A DNA stretch of 64,000 bases from an uncultured Cohaesibacter sp. (GCF_963676485.1 NZ_OY781114.1:1426001-1490000); one strand, 5' to 3'. Shown: positions 37,810 to 49,869, numbered from the stretch's first letter. Made by a program: numbers and translations. The notes: generated from the letters alone by a model not told the origin.

Positions 37810-40326
37810 TCAAGCAACTGACTTGTTGAAGCTATCCAGCTGCGGCAAGATCTTTTCAGGTGGGCCACTCATGATGACCTGCCCCTCATAAAGCACCAAT
37901 ATGCGGTCTGCCATTTTCATGTGGCTTGGCCGCTGCGTGGTGAACAGAATGGTGGCCTCGCCTCGCATGGTCTGCAAATAGTCCATGAATTTGCGATCCG
38001 TTTCAAAGTCCAGATAGTTGGCAGGTTCATCAAGGAAATAATAGGTCGCGGATTTGCTAAAGCTACGACACAATAGCAGCTTGTGCTTGAGGGAATCCGA
38101 CATCTGGTGGATGGTTTCTGCTTTCAGGCGCGTTGCCAGTCCATCGGGCAGATCCGGATGATCCGCTTCGATATTGAAGGTCTCCATGAGTTCCCTCATT
38201 TTGGAGACATCAGCCTCGGGATCATTGAGATGGAAATTCTGCGCCACAGTGCCGTAGAAAAAGGTCGCATTATCAGGTTGATAGCTGATTTCGAAGCGCA
38301 ACTCTCCCAAATCCATCTGACGGATATCCAGATGATCAAAGGCCACAGCCCCTGCCACGGGACGATAAAGACCGGCCAATAGCTTCAGGAAGGTGGATTT
38401 GCCCCCGCCGCTTGGCCCGGTAATGGCAACAAGTTCGCCCGGATTGATGGTTACATTGGCGCTTTTAATCGCCGCATCTGCGGCTTGCGGATACCGGAAA
38501 GACAGGTTCTTGGTCGATATGTGCCCCTGAAATTTGCGTGAAATGCTCGGCACGATACCGGGCATGCGCTCGGGCTGCGTCCGCATAAGATTATTCACCA
38601 TGCGGATGGCTTCGATCAGTTTGCCAACGCGGGAAAGACTGAGAAAGGCATTCTGCAAGGGCGCCAGAACCCGCCAGATAAGGGCCATGATCGCGATCAA
38701 CCCACCCACGCCCAGATCCCCTTCCATCACCATGATCGTACCGGTCCCCAACGTGGTGATGCCAGCCCCCATGGAAAGGGCCTGCGTGATGGTCTGCACT
38801 TGGCGGGAGAAATGCTGCGCCCTGAAATCAAGAGCGGCAAAGCTGGCGGCCGCATCCTCATAGCGCTTCTGCCAGATGGCTTCCCCTCCGACATCCTTGA
38901 TTTCGCGATGCATCAGAAACAGTTCCATCATGATATTCTGTTTCTTGGATTTTGCGTCGCCCGATTGCATGCTCTGGCGTTTGGCAATGGGGATGGTGAC
39001 CATGGCCAGTATCGCGTATAGCCCGACAAGCGTTGCAGGAATAGCGGCAATCCAGCCGCCAATCAGTGCAATGGCTGTGATGAAAACAAGGACGAAGGGC
39101 AAATCCAGTACGGCGGTGCCGAAAGAGCCCAGAAAGATCTCGCGCAGCTTTTCAAACTGCCGCAGGCGTGCCAGCTGAGCGCCGATGGATGCATTCTGCA
39201 CCATGCTATAAGGCAGATAGAGAAGGCGCTGGAAAACTTCTATCGACAGGGCCGTATCAAAGCGCGCACCGACATAGGCCAGAATGCGTGTGCGCAGGGA
39301 TCTCAAGGCATAATCAGCGGCAACGATCATGCCCACACCGACAACGAACATCATCAAACTGCTCGGAGCCTTGGACGGGATCGCATAGCCATACACGGTC
39401 ATGATGAAAATGGGCACAGCCATGGCGGCAAGATTGATGCCGAAATTGATGACGAACAGAGAAAAGAACAGTTTGCGAAAGGACGCAGCGGCATGTGTTA
39501 CCCAGCCGAAAGATTGCTCAATGCGGGTGCGGCTGGCCACATCCAGCGGTTTGATATGGTGAATGATCACTGGCTGCACCGGGCAGGCCATGATCTCTTC
39601 TTCTCCGGTCAGGCCATTAAAGCAGACAACCCGATTGGCACCATAATCAACCGATAGAAGGATACGGACGATGCCGTCCTCCTCATCCTTGTAGAGGCAA
39701 GGCAGCTTTTCTTCAGACAGGTTTCCAAGCTTGGCTTCATCCGCAATGGCCACATAATTGAGCCGCGTGAGAACCGCTCTTAGTCCCGTCATGTCATGGA
39801 CGGTATTGAAATGGGGGAGAACCTGCGCCAGATGACGTCCGCCGCCGCCCCAACCGATCAATGCCAGCAACACCTGTATGCACCGGCCGGCCGAACTTGT
39901 ATAGTCAATCCCCGCCCAACGCTCCCTGATGCCAAGGCGCTGTTCAAAATCGGAGAAAGGCACATCCTGTTCAGCAGCACCATCGCCGCGATAGGCCGAG
40001 AAGCGTTCCTCATCAGTGTGGGGCCCATTGGGCTCATCATGCTCAGGCGCGGCGGTATCCTTGACGAAATGTTGATCGGCAGAATAGTCCGCCAGATCTG
40101 CGAGACTCACATCCTCCTCGCCAGCGTGACGCGCGGCCTCGGTCAAGGTTGCGCCTTCAAGCGGACGAGGCTCGGATCTTTTGAGCAGCATCGGCTTGCC
40201 CCGCACCTTGCCCCTGCTGTTGCGTTTGGCTGGCGCAATCGGCTTGATCTGCAATTTTCCAGCACCGTGTACGGCCCGCTCTGGCGGAGGCGGCAAGCCA
40301 TCTTTGCTTGATCTATCGTCGCTCAT
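37810..40326 (-). CDS. Type I secretion ABC half-transporter with C39-like domain and degenerate NBD motifs
   Basis: 838 residues. A Pro/Lys-rich N-terminal extension (~130 residues) precedes a C39-like domain without a catalytic Cys, then a six-helix membrane domain (~290-570) and an NBD. Walker A (GPSGGGKST) and Walker B (YYFLDEP) are intact. The signature is QMSDSLKHK where LSGGQ is expected, the Q-loop position is Asp (YQPDNATFF), and the switch His is Gln (FTTQRPS). It overlaps the second ABC gene by 4 bases, so the two are probably made together as a heterodimer exporting the divergent RTX adhesin. Confidence 0.9.
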   Translation of the reverse strand: MSDDRSSKDGLPPPPERAVHGAGKLQIKPIAPAKRNSRGKVRGKPMLLKRSEPRPLEGATLTEAARHAGEEDVSLADLADYSADQHFVKDTAAPEHDEPNGPHTDEERFSAYRGDGAAEQDVPFSDFEQRLGIRERWAGIDYTSSAGRCIQVLLALIGWGGGGRHLAQVLPHFNTVHDMTGLRAVLTRLNYVAIADEAKLGNLSEEKLPCLYKDEEDGIVRILLSVDYGANRVVCFNGLTGEEEIMACPVQPVIIHHIKPLDVASRTRIEQSFGWVTHAAASFRKLFFSLFVINFGINLAAMAVPIFIMTVYGYAIPSKAPSSLMMFVVGVGMIVAADYALRSLRTRILAYVGARFDTALSIEVFQRLLYLPYSMVQNASIGAQLARLRQFEKLREIFLGSFGTAVLDLPFVLVFITAIALIGGWIAAIPATLVGLYAILAMVTIPIAKRQSMQSGDAKSKKQNIMMELFLMHREIKDVGGEAIWQKRYEDAAASFAALDFRAQHFSRQVQTITQALSMGAGITTLGTGTIMVMEGDLGVGGLIAIMALIWRVLAPLQNAFLSLSRVGKLIEAIRMVNNLMRTQPERMPGIVPSISRKFQGHISTKNLSFRYPQAADAAIKSANVTINPGELVAITGPSGGGKSTFLKLLAGLYRPVAGAVAFDHLDIRQMDLGELRFEISYQPDNATFFYGTVAQNFHLNDPEADVSKMRELMETFNIEADHPDLPDGLATRLKAETIHQMSDSLKHKLLLCRSFSKSATYYFLDEPANYLDFETDRKFMDYLQTMRGEATILFTTQRPSHMKMADRILVLYEGQVIMSGPPEKILPQLDSFNKSVA

Positions 40327-42146
40327 GCCTCGCCTCCAACTACCGATCTGGTGTTTGTTCCGGTCGCCGGTTTTTGAGTGGCTTCTTGCGTCAATGGGTG
40401 GGCTTGCTCGCCCCCGAATGGCAAAAGAGAGCCATCCTTGAGGATTAGCTGCCTATCGGCGAGCGAGAGGAAGGAGGGGCGGTTTGACAAAAAGATGATG
40501 GTCATGGAGCCGCGCAAGGCTTCAATCCCTTTGCGCAAAAGGGTATCGGAGCGCTGGTCCAGCATTGCGTTGGCTTCTTCCAAAATGAGAATCTTCGGCT
40601 TTCTGGCAATCGCCCGTGCGATGCAAATGCGTTGGCGAAAACTGGGAGGCAGGGTTTCGTTGCCGCCGGATCCGAGCATCATGTCATACCCGTAAGGCAG
40701 CAGTTGAATGTCTGTCTCCAACCCTATCAACTGCGCTGCCTCGCGTGCATTCTGCAATCCCTCACGCGGATTGAACAGCGTGATATTGTCCAGAATGGTG
40801 CCACTGAAAATCGCCGGACTATTGGGAACATAGGCAATAGAGGCGGACACATCCGCATCCACCAGATCATAGATCGAGCGGCCACCCAAGAGGATATCGC
40901 CGCCATCCGGGGCGATCTTGGTGCGCAGCATTCTCAAAAGATGATGATCATCGCTTGCCAGATTCCCCTTGATCCCGATGGTGGCCCCATGTGGAATGGT
41001 CATCGAGATCCGGTAGGAGCCATAGTCATCACCCATCTGGGAGTCGATGACAGTATCATCCAGAATGACCTCGCCGGATGCCAGCGCGCTTGATACCATC
41101 ACCTTGTCTGGCTCGGGATTGACAGACAGAAGCTCATCCACATTCTGCTTGACCAGATCGAAGTTGCTCAATTCACTCCATGAACGCACAGAGCGGACCA
41201 GCACCTCCACAGCCCGACCACCAAGCAGCAGGCAGCAGGCCAGCGAGCCGATGGACTGGGTGCCCTCGATTACCAGCAAAGCGCCGCTGGAGACAATCGT
41301 GATCATGGTAATGGAGGCAAAGGAAGCACTCAGGGATTGCGTGGCACCATCCAGCTTGACCGAGCGATGAAAGGCAACAGCAATGGCTTCCTGGAGGCGC
41401 TCATAGCGGCGCATCATCTGCGGTTCACATGTCATGGTCTTGATGGATTCAATGCCCGACAAAGCCTCGATAACAAAGTCATATTTGCGCCGATCAAGCT
41501 GCTGTCTTTCATCTTGCAGCATCTGGATATCCTTGGCGCGTTTGAGCAGACGCCAGGCGAAGATGGCAAAAACCGCAACCAGCAAGCCCGCAATGGTCGG
41601 GCTCACAATGGCCATCACGCCTAGAAAAATAAAGATAAAGGGCAGATCAACCAGCCCCATTCGGGCAGGGCCAGCAAACATGCGCGCCGTGGAGGAAAGC
41701 GCATTCATGCGATCAATATGCGTGCTCGCCGCGCTCTTCTCCAGAGCCTCCGGAGGAGCCCGCAAAACCCGCTGGATCGCCTCCACTCCGGATACATAGT
41801 CGATGTAGGAGGAAGACCAGCCGGAAACATGGGAGCGCACGACTTTCAGGATGGTATCCAACACCAGAACAGTGACGAGACCTGCCATCAAATAGAACAG
41901 CGTCGCGTAAGACTGGTTTGGAATGATGCGGTCATAAATTTGCAGAATGACGAGGGGCATCCCCAGTCCAAGCATATTGATCACGAAAGACGCCGCCATG
42001 ATCCGCTTGGGAACACGCACCTGTTCGGAGAACCATGTTGTCTGCATGGAGCTAGGAGGTTGAAATATTGCATGAAACCGCGCTACGCGAGCTTGAAAAG
42101 CTGCGATCAGGCCTGTTTGTTCTTCTGCTTTGCGACCTGTCATCAT
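40323..42146 (-). CDS. Type I secretion ABC half-transporter with non-canonical Walker A
   Basis: 607 residues, with a membrane domain (~45-330) and an NBD but no C39-like domain. Walker A is replaced by GIKGNLASDDHH, lacking the GKS/T lysine. The Q-loop residue is Asn (YVPNSPAIF), and the signature is LPPSFRQRI where LSGGQRQR is expected. Walker B reads ILILEEANAMLD, and the switch His is Asn (FLSNRPS). ATP hydrolysis at its own Walker A is unlikely. A role as the silent half of a heterodimer with the 838-residue partner is the natural reading. It is the first gene of the secretion operon, divergent from the adhesin. Confidence 0.9.
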   Translation of the reverse strand: MMTGRKAEEQTGLIAAFQARVARFHAIFQPPSSMQTTWFSEQVRVPKRIMAASFVINMLGLGMPLVILQIYDRIIPNQSYATLFYLMAGLVTVLVLDTILKVVRSHVSGWSSSYIDYVSGVEAIQRVLRAPPEALEKSAASTHIDRMNALSSTARMFAGPARMGLVDLPFIFIFLGVMAIVSPTIAGLLVAVFAIFAWRLLKRAKDIQMLQDERQQLDRRKYDFVIEALSGIESIKTMTCEPQMMRRYERLQEAIAVAFHRSVKLDGATQSLSASFASITMITIVSSGALLVIEGTQSIGSLACCLLLGGRAVEVLVRSVRSWSELSNFDLVKQNVDELLSVNPEPDKVMVSSALASGEVILDDTVIDSQMGDDYGSYRISMTIPHGATIGIKGNLASDDHHLLRMLRTKIAPDGGDILLGGRSIYDLVDADVSASIAYVPNSPAIFSGTILDNITLFNPREGLQNAREAAQLIGLETDIQLLPYGYDMMLGSGGNETLPPSFRQRICIARAIARKPKILILEEANAMLDQRSDTLLRKGIEALRGSMTIIFLSNRPSFLSLADRQLILKDGSLLPFGGEQAHPLTQEATQKPATGTNTRSVVGGEA

Positions 42147-42314
42147 TCATTGCGCTCATGTGTCATTACCCTGCCGCAGTGATGACCGGGAGGACAATTG
42201 AGTTAACGGAAATTTCCAGACGGCCTCAATATGGCGCCAACACTCTTGATCTTTTCTTAACCACCTTTGCGATTTTTAAGTCATTCCAATTCGATACAAC
42301 CGGAAAAGCAGTCC

Positions 42315-42329
42315 TTAACCCATTGATAA
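42315..42329. promoter_or_regulatory. CtrA-like half-site pair upstream of the RTX adhesin
   Basis: TTAA-N7-ATAA differs by one base from the alphaproteobacterial CtrA consensus TTAA-N7-TTAA. It lies about 95 bases before the adhesin ATG, in the 277-base divergent promoter region, which also has a GGCGCCAA motif twice (42232, 42375). AT-rich sequence makes chance matches common. Confidence 0.3.
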
Positions 42330-42423
42330 CCAGTTTCGGAAAGGCCCGATTAAGCACACATATTATACTGTCGGCGCCAAATGCCTGATCGTAGACGGCA
42401 AAATTTTGTTAAGGAAACTGGCA

Positions 42424-45400
42424 ATGGCTGACACCAATACTCCAGATGTAAAATCCCAAGCAGCTGCATCCAAATATGAATCCAACCGCGCCCAGCAGAC
42501 TTTGCAAAAGGCAGAAGCGGAAAAAGCCAGCGACTATGACACCGGCGACCATATTGCGCTACGCCAGGATATTCTGAACCCAAACCTTCATTATGGCCTT
42601 GCCAATGAGGAAGAAACGCTGCTCCCCACGCATCAATCGGGTGAAGCTGGCGTGAATACGGCCAATGTGGGCTCCGACTCTTTCTCAACACAGCCCTCTT
42701 CGCTGTCATCAGCCCCTGCCGGTGGCGACTATGTCTCTCCTTCTTCCCCTTCCGGATTGTCAGCCCCGGAAGATATTGTAAGCGCGGGTCAGGAAAGCCC
42801 GATCCTTTCCATCAACAATGCCTCCGAAGGTGTGGCACTCAGCGCCCCTCTAGCTGGAGGGGACACTTCGGCTGTTGGCCCTAGCATTCAAAGCAGCCCG
42901 ATCAACACGGGTTCGCCTTCGGCTGGCTCTTTGCCTCCGGCAAATGGAGGGTCTACCGTAAAGGGAAATGCCCCGGTCAAAGCGGAAGATATTTCCGAGA
43001 CCACGAGCGAGAATGTGGCTCTTCGCGGGTCCGTTACGGCAACGGATCTGGATGGGGATGCCATCTCCTATAGTCTAGACGGGCAGCCAGCCGAGGGCAG
43101 CGTTACCCTGCATGACGATGGCTCCTACAGCTTTGAACCCGGCACCGCCTTTGATGATCTGGCGGTCGGGGAAAGTCGTGAGGTGTCCTTCACCTTCGGC
43201 GCCGATGATGGCAAGGGCTCAACCGATCAGGGCACCGTCACCATAGAGGTGACCGGCACCAATGATGCGCCCACCGCTGTGGATCTGTCGTCTGCAAGCG
43301 TTGACGAGAATGCCTCAGGCGCCGTGATCGGCACCCTCTCCACCACCGATGTGGATACAAACGATACCCACAGCTACAGCGTGGATGATGCCCGCTTCGA
43401 GGTGGCCGAGCAGGATGGGGCCTTCGTCCTCAAACTCAAGGACGGGGTTTCCCTTGATCACGAGACCGAGCCCACCGTCACCCTGACGGTCACAACAAAC
43501 GACAATCACGGCGGCAGCGTCAGTGAAGACTTCACCATCGATGTGGGCGATCTCAATGAGGCCGTCACCGCCAAGGATGCAACCGAGACCACGAGCGAGA
43601 ATATGGCCCTTCGCGGGTCCGTTACGGCAACGGATCTGGATGGGGATGCCATCACCTATAGTCTGGACGGACAGCCAGCCGAGGGCAGCGTTACCCTGCA
43701 TGACGATGGCTCCTACAGCTTTGAACCGGGCACAGCCTTTGATGATCTGGCGGTCGGGGAAAGCCGTGAGGTGTCCTTCACCTTCAGCGCCGATGATGGC
43801 AAGGGCTCAACCGATCAGGGCACCGTCACCATAGAGGTGACCGGCACCAATGATGCGCCCACCGCTGTGGATCTGTCGTCTGCAAGCGTTGACGAGAATG
43901 CCTCAGGCGCCGTGATCGGCACCCTCTCCACCACCGATGTGGATACAAACGATACCCACAGCTACAGCGTGGATGATGCCCGCTTCGAGGTGGCCGAGCA
44001 GGATGGGGCCTTCGTCCTCAAACTCAAGGACGGTGTTTCCCTTGATCATGAGACAGAGCCCACCGTTACCCTGACGGTCACAACCACCGACAATCATGGC
44101 GGCAGCGTCAGTGAAGACTTCACCATCGATGTGGGCGATCTCAATGAGGCCGTCACCGCCAAGGATGCAACCGAGACTACGAGCGAGAATGTCGCCCTTC
44201 GCGGCTCCGTTACGGCAACCGATCTGGATGGGGATACCATCACCTATAGTCTGGACGGACAGCCAGCCGAGGGCACAGTTACCCTGCAGGACGATGGCTC
44301 CTACAGCTTTGAACCGGGCACAGCCTTTGATGATCTGGCGGTCGGGGAAAGCCGGGAGGTGTCCTTCACCTTCAGCGCCGATGATGGCAAGGGCTCAACC
44401 GATCAGGGCACCGTCACCATAGAGGTGACCGGCACCAATGATGCGCCCACCGCTGTGGATCTGTCGTCCGCAAGCGTTGACGAGAATGCCTCAGGCGCCG
44501 TGATCGGCACCCTCTCCACCACCGATGTGGATACAAACGATACCCACAGCTACAGCGTGGATGATGCCCGCTTCGAGGTGGCCGAGCAGGATGGGGCCTT
44601 CGTCCTCAAACTCAAGGACGGGGTTTCCCTTGATCACGAGACCGAGCCCACCGTCACCCTGACGGTCACAACAAACGACAATCACGGCGGCAGCGTCAGT
44701 GAAGACTTCACCATCGATGTGGGCGATCTCAATGAGGCCGTCACCGCCAAGGATGCAACCGAGACCACGAGCGAGAATATGGCCCTTCGCGGGTCCGTTA
44801 CGGCAACGGATCTGGATGGGGATGCCATCACCTATAGTCTGGACGGACAGCCAGCCGAGGGCAGCGTTACCCTGCATGACGATGGCTCCTATAGCTTTGA
44901 ACCGGGCACAGCCTTTGATGATCTGGCGGTCGGGGAAAGCCGTGAGGTGTCCTTCACCTTCAGCGCCGATGATGGCAAGGGCTCAACCGATCAGGGCACC
45001 GTCACCATAGAGGTGACCGGCACCAATGATGCGCCCACCGCTGTGGATCTGTCGTCTGCAAGCGTTGACGAGAATGCCTCAGGCGCCGTGATCGGCACCC
45101 TCTCCACCACCGATGTGGATACAAACGATACCCACAGCTACAGCGTGGATGATGCCCGCTTCGAGGTGGCCGAGCAGGATGGGGCCTTCGTCCTCAAACT
45201 CAAGGACGGTGTTTCCCTTGATCATGAGACAGAGCCCACCGTTACCCTGACGGTCACAACCACCGACAATCATGGCGGCAGCGTCAGTGAAGACTTCACC
45301 ATCGATGTGGGCGATCTCAATGAGGCCGTCACCGCCAAGGATGCAACCGAGACTACGAGCGAGAATGTGGCTCTTCGCGGGTCCGTTACGGCAACGGATC

Positions 45401-48400
45401 TGGATGGGGATGCCATCTCCTATAGTCTGGACGGGCAGCCAGCCGAGGGCAGCGTTACCCTGCATGACGATGGCTCCTACAGCTTTGAACCCGGCACCGC
45501 CTTTGATGATCTGGCGGTCGGGGAAAGTCGTGAGGTGTCCTTCACCTTCAGCGCCGATGATGGCAAGGGCTCAACCGATCAGGGCACCGTCACCATAGAG
45601 GTGACCGGCACCAATGATGCGCCCACCGCTGTGGATCTGTCGTCTGCAAGCGTTGACGAGAATGCCTCAGGCGCCGTGATCGGCACCCTCTCCACCACCG
45701 ATGTGGATACAAACGATACCCACAGCTACAGTGTGGATGATGCCCGCTTTGAGGTGGCCGAGCAGGATGGTGCCTTCGTCCTCAAACTCAAGGACGGGGT
45801 TTCCCTTGATCACGAGACCGAGCCCACCGTCACCCTGACGGTCACAACAAACGACAATCACGGCGGCAGCGTCAGTGAAGACTTCACCATCGATGTGGGC
45901 GATCTCAATGAGGCCGTCACCGCCAAGGATGCAACCGAGACCACGAGCGAGAATATGGCCCTTCGCGGGTCCGTTACGGCAACGGATCTGGATGGGGATG
46001 CCATCACCTATAGTCTGGACGGACAGCCAGCCGAGGGCAGCGTTACCCTGCATGACGATGGCTCCTACAGCTTTGAACCGGGCACAGCCTTTGATGATCT
46101 GGCGGTCGGGGAAAGCCGTGAGGTGTCCTTCACCTTCAGCGCCGATGATGGCAAGGGCTCAACCGATCAGGGCACCGTCACCATAGAGGTGACCGGCACC
46201 AATGATGCGCCCACCGCTGTGGATCTGTCGTCTGCAAGCGTTGACGAGAATGCCTCAGGCGCCGTGATCGGCACCCTCTCCACCACCGATGTGGATACAA
46301 ACGATACCCACAGCTACAGCGTGGATGATGCCCGCTTCGAGGTGGCCGAGCAGGATGGGGCCTTCGTCCTCAAACTCAAGGACGGTGTTTCCCTTGATCA
46401 TGAGACAGAGCCCACCGTTACCCTGACGGTCACAACCACCGACAATCATGGCGGCAGCGTCAGTGAAGACTTCACCATCGATGTGGGCGATCTCAATGAG
46501 GCCGTCACCGCCAAGGATGCAACCGAGACTACGAGCGAGAATGTCGCCCTTCGCGGGTCCGTTACGGCAACGGATCTGGATGGGGATGCCATCACCTATA
46601 GTCTGGACGGACAGCCAGCCGAGGGCAGCGTTACCCTGCATGACGATGGCTCCTATAGCTTTGAACCGGGCACAGCCTTTGATGATCTGGCGGTCGGGGA
46701 AAGCCGTGAGGTGTCCTTCACCTTCAGCGCCGATGATGGCAAGGGCTCAACCGATCAGGGCACCGTCACCATAGAGGTGACCGGCACCAATGATGCGCCC
46801 ACCGCTGTGGATCTGTCGTCTGCAAGCGTTGACGAGAATGCCTCAGGCGCCGTGATCGGCACCCTCTCCACCACCGATGTGGATACAAACGATACCCACA
46901 GCTACAGCGTGGATGATGCCCGCTTCGAGGTGGCCGAGCAGGATGGGGCCTTCGTCCTCAAACTCAAGGACGGTGTTTCCCTTGATCATGAGACAGAGCC
47001 CACCGTTACCCTGACGGTCACAACCACCGACAATCATGGCGGCAGCGTCAGTGAAGACTTCACCATCGATGTGGGCGATCTCAATGAGGCCGTCACCGCC
47101 AAGGATGCAACCGAGACTACGAGCGAGAATGTCGCCCTTCGCGGCTCCGTTACGGCAACCGATCTGGATGGGGATACCATCACCTATAGTCTGGACGGAC
47201 AGCCAGCCGAGGGCACAGTTACCCTGCAGGACGATGGCTCCTACAGCTTTGAACCGGGCACAGCCTTTGATGATCTGGCGGTCGGGGAAAGCCGGGAGGT
47301 GTCCTTCACCTTCAGCGCCGATGATGGCAAGGGCTCAACCGATCAGGGCACCGTCACCATAGAGGTGACCGGCACCAATGATGCGCCCACCGCTGTGGAT
47401 CTGTCGTCCGCAAGCGTTGACGAGAATGCCTCAGGCGCCGTTATCGGCACCCTCTCCACCACCGATGTGGATACAAACGACAGTCACAGCTACAGTGTGG
47501 ATGATGCCCGCTTTGAGGTGGCCGAGCAGGATGGTGCCTTCGTCCTCAAACTCAAGGACGGGGTTTCCCTTGATCATGAGACAGAGCCCACCGTCACCCT
47601 GACGGTCACAACAAACGACAATCACGGCGGCAGCGTCAGTGAAGACTTCACCATCGATGTGGGCGACATCGACGACAGCGTGACGGCTCAAAATGAAAAC
47701 GGAACCACCACAGAGGATGATGCACTCAACAGCGTTGCCCATGCCCATAGCCTGAATGGCGGCGACATCAGCTACAGTCTTGTCGATCAACCCGGCGAAG
47801 GCTCCGTTGTGATGCATTCGGACGGATCCTATACGTTTGATCCGGGTCAGGATTTTCAGGATCTTAGTCTCCATGAAAGCCGGACGGTGACATTTGAATA
47901 TTCCGCAAGGGATAGCTCCGGCCAAAGCGGCACCGGCACGGTGACGATTGAGGTTCGCGGTACCAATGACGCACCAACGGCAATCGAAATTTCCAATTCA
48001 AGTTTTGACGAGAATGCCTCAGGCGCTGTCATCGGCACCCTCTCCACCACCGATGTGGATGCCAATGACAGTCACACTTACAGCGTAAATGATGACCGTT
48101 TCGAGGTTGTCGATGATGGATCAGGCGCCATGGTCCTCAAGGTAAAGGACGGCATAACCTTCGATCACGAGACCGAACCGTCCGTTGATCTTGTGCTTAC
48201 CACCACCGATCAAGGTGGCCTCAGTCACAGCGAGCCCCTCACGATCAATGTGGCAGATGTGAATGAGGGTCCAACGCTTGACGCGACTGGATCTTATAAC
48301 TTCCTCTATAACGGTAGCTTCGAAGTGTTCAACGGCGGAGTTCATGGTGGTGGAGATGGCACCGGTTGGTATGAAGACGCCTATATTGATGGCTGGAAGC

Positions 48401-49869
48401 AGAGCAACATCGATGTGCATGAAGCCGGTCATATGGGGCTAGGTGCCACCGATGGTGCCTATCACGTTGACCTGGCGGCTCAGTCCAATGGTACTTTGAC
48501 GCGCGAACTCGAAGGACTGGCAGATGGGGACACATATAGCCTTTCGATGGATTTGAAATCCCGCGGCGTCAATGGCGATGGGTCATCTGGCACCGCTGAG
48601 CAGGCATTGGGCCAGAGCGTGGTTCAGGTTGTCTGGAACGGCGAGATTATTGCAACCATCGACCCGGCCAATGATGGGCTTGGCTGGAACACCTACACGC
48701 TCGACCTCACCGCAGGCACGGGCGATGGTTCCAACACCATCACCTTCATTGAAATGGGGTCTGAAAACAACAGCGGCACGCTGCTCGATAACTTCCAGAT
48801 CAACGACTCCGATGGCTTCGGAGTGCTGGAAAACGAAACCGGCGCCGAAATCGCCACACTCAGCGTGAGCGATGTCGATAATCGAGGCAACATCTCCTAC
48901 GGCGTCGATGATAGCCGCTTCGAGGTTGTCACGCAGGATGACGCGATCGTGCTGAAACTCAAGGATGGCATTTCTCTCGATTATGAGAAGGAAAGCTCCG
49001 TTGATGTTACGGTCACCGCTACCGATAGCGGCAATCTCTCGACCAGCCAGACCCTTACCGTTGTTGTGGGGGATATCGATGACATGAGCAACCTCAATCA
49101 GATTTATGGCAGCAGCCAGAACGACACGCTCAATGGTACGCGCGGCGATGACATGATCACGGCCTCTGATGGCAATGATGATATTTCCGGATATGGTGGC
49201 AACGATACGATCTATGGTGATGCCGGCCAGGATACAATTGATGGTGGCACTGGCAATGATGACATTTACGGCGGGGCCGATTCGGACTCGATTTCCGGTG
49301 GAGATGGCAAAGACTTCATAAATGGAGAAGAAGGGGCAGATATCCTTTATGGCGATGCTGGCGCCGATGCTCTGCACGGCGAAGCTGGGAATGACCAGCT
49401 TTATGGCGGCACTGGCAACGACACGGCCTATGGTGGCACCGGCGATGACATTCTGTTTGGTGGCGAAGGGACTGTTGCAAACAACACGACATTTACAGAC
49501 ATTCCCAATTCTGGGGATGATGCCCTCTATGGCGGTTCAGGCAACGACACCCTCATCGGGGGAGATGGGAATGACTATCTTTCCGGCGGTGAGGGCGACG
49601 ACACCTTCCTCTATATGATGGGGGATGGCAATGATACGATTGATGGCGGGTCGGCAGGAGACTGGACCGACTCCTTGGAGATCCTTGCTGCCGATGGTAC
49701 AGACTCAACAACCTATGGCACCGACTGGACGATTTCGCTTGATACCGGCACGGCGACTATGGTTGATGGCAGCGATCAAATGCTGCTTTCCGATGATGCG
49801 ACCGGCACCATCGATTTCAGCGACGGCAGCCAGATTGAACTGGAGAATATCGATAATATCTCCTGGTAA
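42424..49869 (+). CDS. Giant VCBS/cadherin-repeat RTX adhesin, type I secretion substrate
   Basis: 2481 residues from the ATG at 42424, chosen for AAGGA upstream. There is no N-terminal signal peptide. A Ser/Pro-rich N-terminal ~185 residues is followed by eight nearly identical 196-residue units (~185-1752). Each unit is a VCBS-like domain ([22 protein letters not shown]) plus a cadherin-like domain ([20 protein letters not shown]). One diverged unit follows, then a jelly-roll-like insert with NGSFEV and [11 protein letters not shown], and a half unit. About twelve RTX nonapeptides (GGTGNDD, GGDGNDY) and an acidic C-terminal secretion region complete it. Calcium-dependent surface adhesion and biofilm is the likely role. 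Confidence 0.95.
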   Translation: MADTNTPDVKSQAAASKYESNRAQQTLQKAEAEKASDYDTGDHIALRQDILNPNLHYGLANEEETLLPTHQSGEAGVNTANVGSDSFSTQPSSLSSAPAGGDYVSPSSPSGLSAPEDIVSAGQESPILSINNASEGVALSAPLAGGDTSAVGPSIQSSPINTGSPSAGSLPPANGGSTVKGNAPVKAEDISETTSENVALRGSVTATDLDGDAISYSLDGQPAEGSVTLHDDGSYSFEPGTAFDDLAVGESREVSFTFGADDGKGSTDQGTVTIEVTGTNDAPTAVDLSSASVDENASGAVIGTLSTTDVDTNDTHSYSVDDARFEVAEQDGAFVLKLKDGVSLDHETEPTVTLTVTTNDNHGGSVSEDFTIDVGDLNEAVTAKDATETTSENMALRGSVTATDLDGDAITYSLDGQPAEGSVTLHDDGSYSFEPGTAFDDLAVGESREVSFTFSADDGKGSTDQGTVTIEVTGTNDAPTAVDLSSASVDENASGAVIGTLSTTDVDTNDTHSYSVDDARFEVAEQDGAFVLKLKDGVSLDHETEPTVTLTVTTTDNHGGSVSEDFTIDVGDLNEAVTAKDATETTSENVALRGSVTATDLDGDTITYSLDGQPAEGTVTLQDDGSYSFEPGTAFDDLAVGESREVSFTFSADDGKGSTDQGTVTIEVTGTNDAPTAVDLSSASVDENASGAVIGTLSTTDVDTNDTHSYSVDDARFEVAEQDGAFVLKLKDGVSLDHETEPTVTLTVTTNDNHGGSVSEDFTIDVGDLNEAVTAKDATETTSENMALRGSVTATDLDGDAITYSLDGQPAEGSVTLHDDGSYSFEPGTAFDDLAVGESREVSFTFSADDGKGSTDQGTVTIEVTGTNDAPTAVDLSSASVDENASGAVIGTLSTTDVDTNDTHSYSVDDARFEVAEQDGAFVLKLKDGVSLDHETEPTVTLTVTTTDNHGGSVSEDFTIDVGDLNEAVTAKDATETTSENVALRGSVTATDLDGDAISYSLDGQPAEGSVTLHDDGSYSFEPGTAFDDLAVGESREVSFTFSADDGKGSTDQGTVTIEVTGTNDAPTAVDLSSASVDENASGAVIGTLSTTDVDTNDTHSYSVDDARFEVAEQDGAFVLKLKDGVSLDHETEPTVTLTVTTNDNHGGSVSEDFTIDVGDLNEAVTAKDATETTSENMALRGSVTATDLDGDAITYSLDGQPAEGSVTLHDDGSYSFEPGTAFDDLAVGESREVSFTFSADDGKGSTDQGTVTIEVTGTNDAPTAVDLSSASVDENASGAVIGTLSTTDVDTNDTHSYSVDDARFEVAEQDGAFVLKLKDGVSLDHETEPTVTLTVTTTDNHGGSVSEDFTIDVGDLNEAVTAKDATETTSENVALRGSVTATDLDGDAITYSLDGQPAEGSVTLHDDGSYSFEPGTAFDDLAVGESREVSFTFSADDGKGSTDQGTVTIEVTGTNDAPTAVDLSSASVDENASGAVIGTLSTTDVDTNDTHSYSVDDARFEVAEQDGAFVLKLKDGVSLDHETEPTVTLTVTTTDNHGGSVSEDFTIDVGDLNEAVTAKDATETTSENVALRGSVTATDLDGDTITYSLDGQPAEGTVTLQDDGSYSFEPGTAFDDLAVGESREVSFTFSADDGKGSTDQGTVTIEVTGTNDAPTAVDLSSASVDENASGAVIGTLSTTDVDTNDSHSYSVDDARFEVAEQDGAFVLKLKDGVSLDHETEPTVTLTVTTNDNHGGSVSEDFTIDVGDIDDSVTAQNENGTTTEDDALNSVAHAHSLNGGDISYSLVDQPGEGSVVMHSDGSYTFDPGQDFQDLSLHESRTVTFEYSARDSSGQSGTGTVTIEVRGTNDAPTAIEISNSSFDENASGAVIGTLSTTDVDANDSHTYSVNDDRFEVVDDGSGAMVLKVKDGITFDHETEPSVDLVLTTTDQGGLSHSEPLTINVADVNEGPTLDATGSYNFLYNGSFEVFNGGVHGGGDGTGWYEDAYIDGWKQSNIDVHEAGHMGLGATDGAYHVDLAAQSNGTLTRELEGLADGDTYSLSMDLKSRGVNGDGSSGTAEQALGQSVVQVVWNGEIIATIDPANDGLGWNTYTLDLTAGTGDGSNTITFIEMGSENNSGTLLDNFQINDSDGFGVLENETGAEIATLSVSDVDNRGNISYGVDDSRFEVVTQDDAIVLKLKDGISLDYEKESSVDVTVTATDSGNLSTSQTLTVVVGDIDDMSNLNQIYGSSQNDTLNGTRGDDMITASDGNDDISGYGGNDTIYGDAGQDTIDGGTGNDDIYGGADSDSISGGDGKDFINGEEGADILYGDAGADALHGEAGNDQLYGGTGNDTAYGGTGDDILFGGEGTVANNTTFTDIPNSGDDALYGGSGNDTLIGGDGNDYLSGGEGDDTFLYMMGDGNDTIDGGSAGDWTDSLEILAADGTDSTTYGTDWTISLDTGTATMVDGSDQMLLSDDATGTIDFSDGSQIELENIDNISW
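42975..47678 (+). repeat. Eight tandem 588-bp repeats in the adhesin gene
   Basis: Unit starts are 42975, 43563, 44151, 44739, 45327, 45915, 46503 and 47091. Units differ at only a few sites. Variants are shared in blocks: units 2, 4 and 6 read SENMALRG; 1 and 5 read DAISYS; 3 and 8 read DTITYS with EGTVTLQ. This points to recent duplication of two-unit blocks and gene conversion. Confidence 0.97.

Noticed and set aside
42975-47678. Regular repeats that might suggest a CRISPR array or satellite
   Set aside because: The period is 588 bp with no spacers and the frame is open throughout; these are protein repeats.
43315-47925. Repeated 128- and 64-codon frames antisense to, and 103-108-codon frames in another phase of, the adhesin repeats
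   Set aside because: They recur every 588 bp because the adhesin DNA repeats; none is independent.
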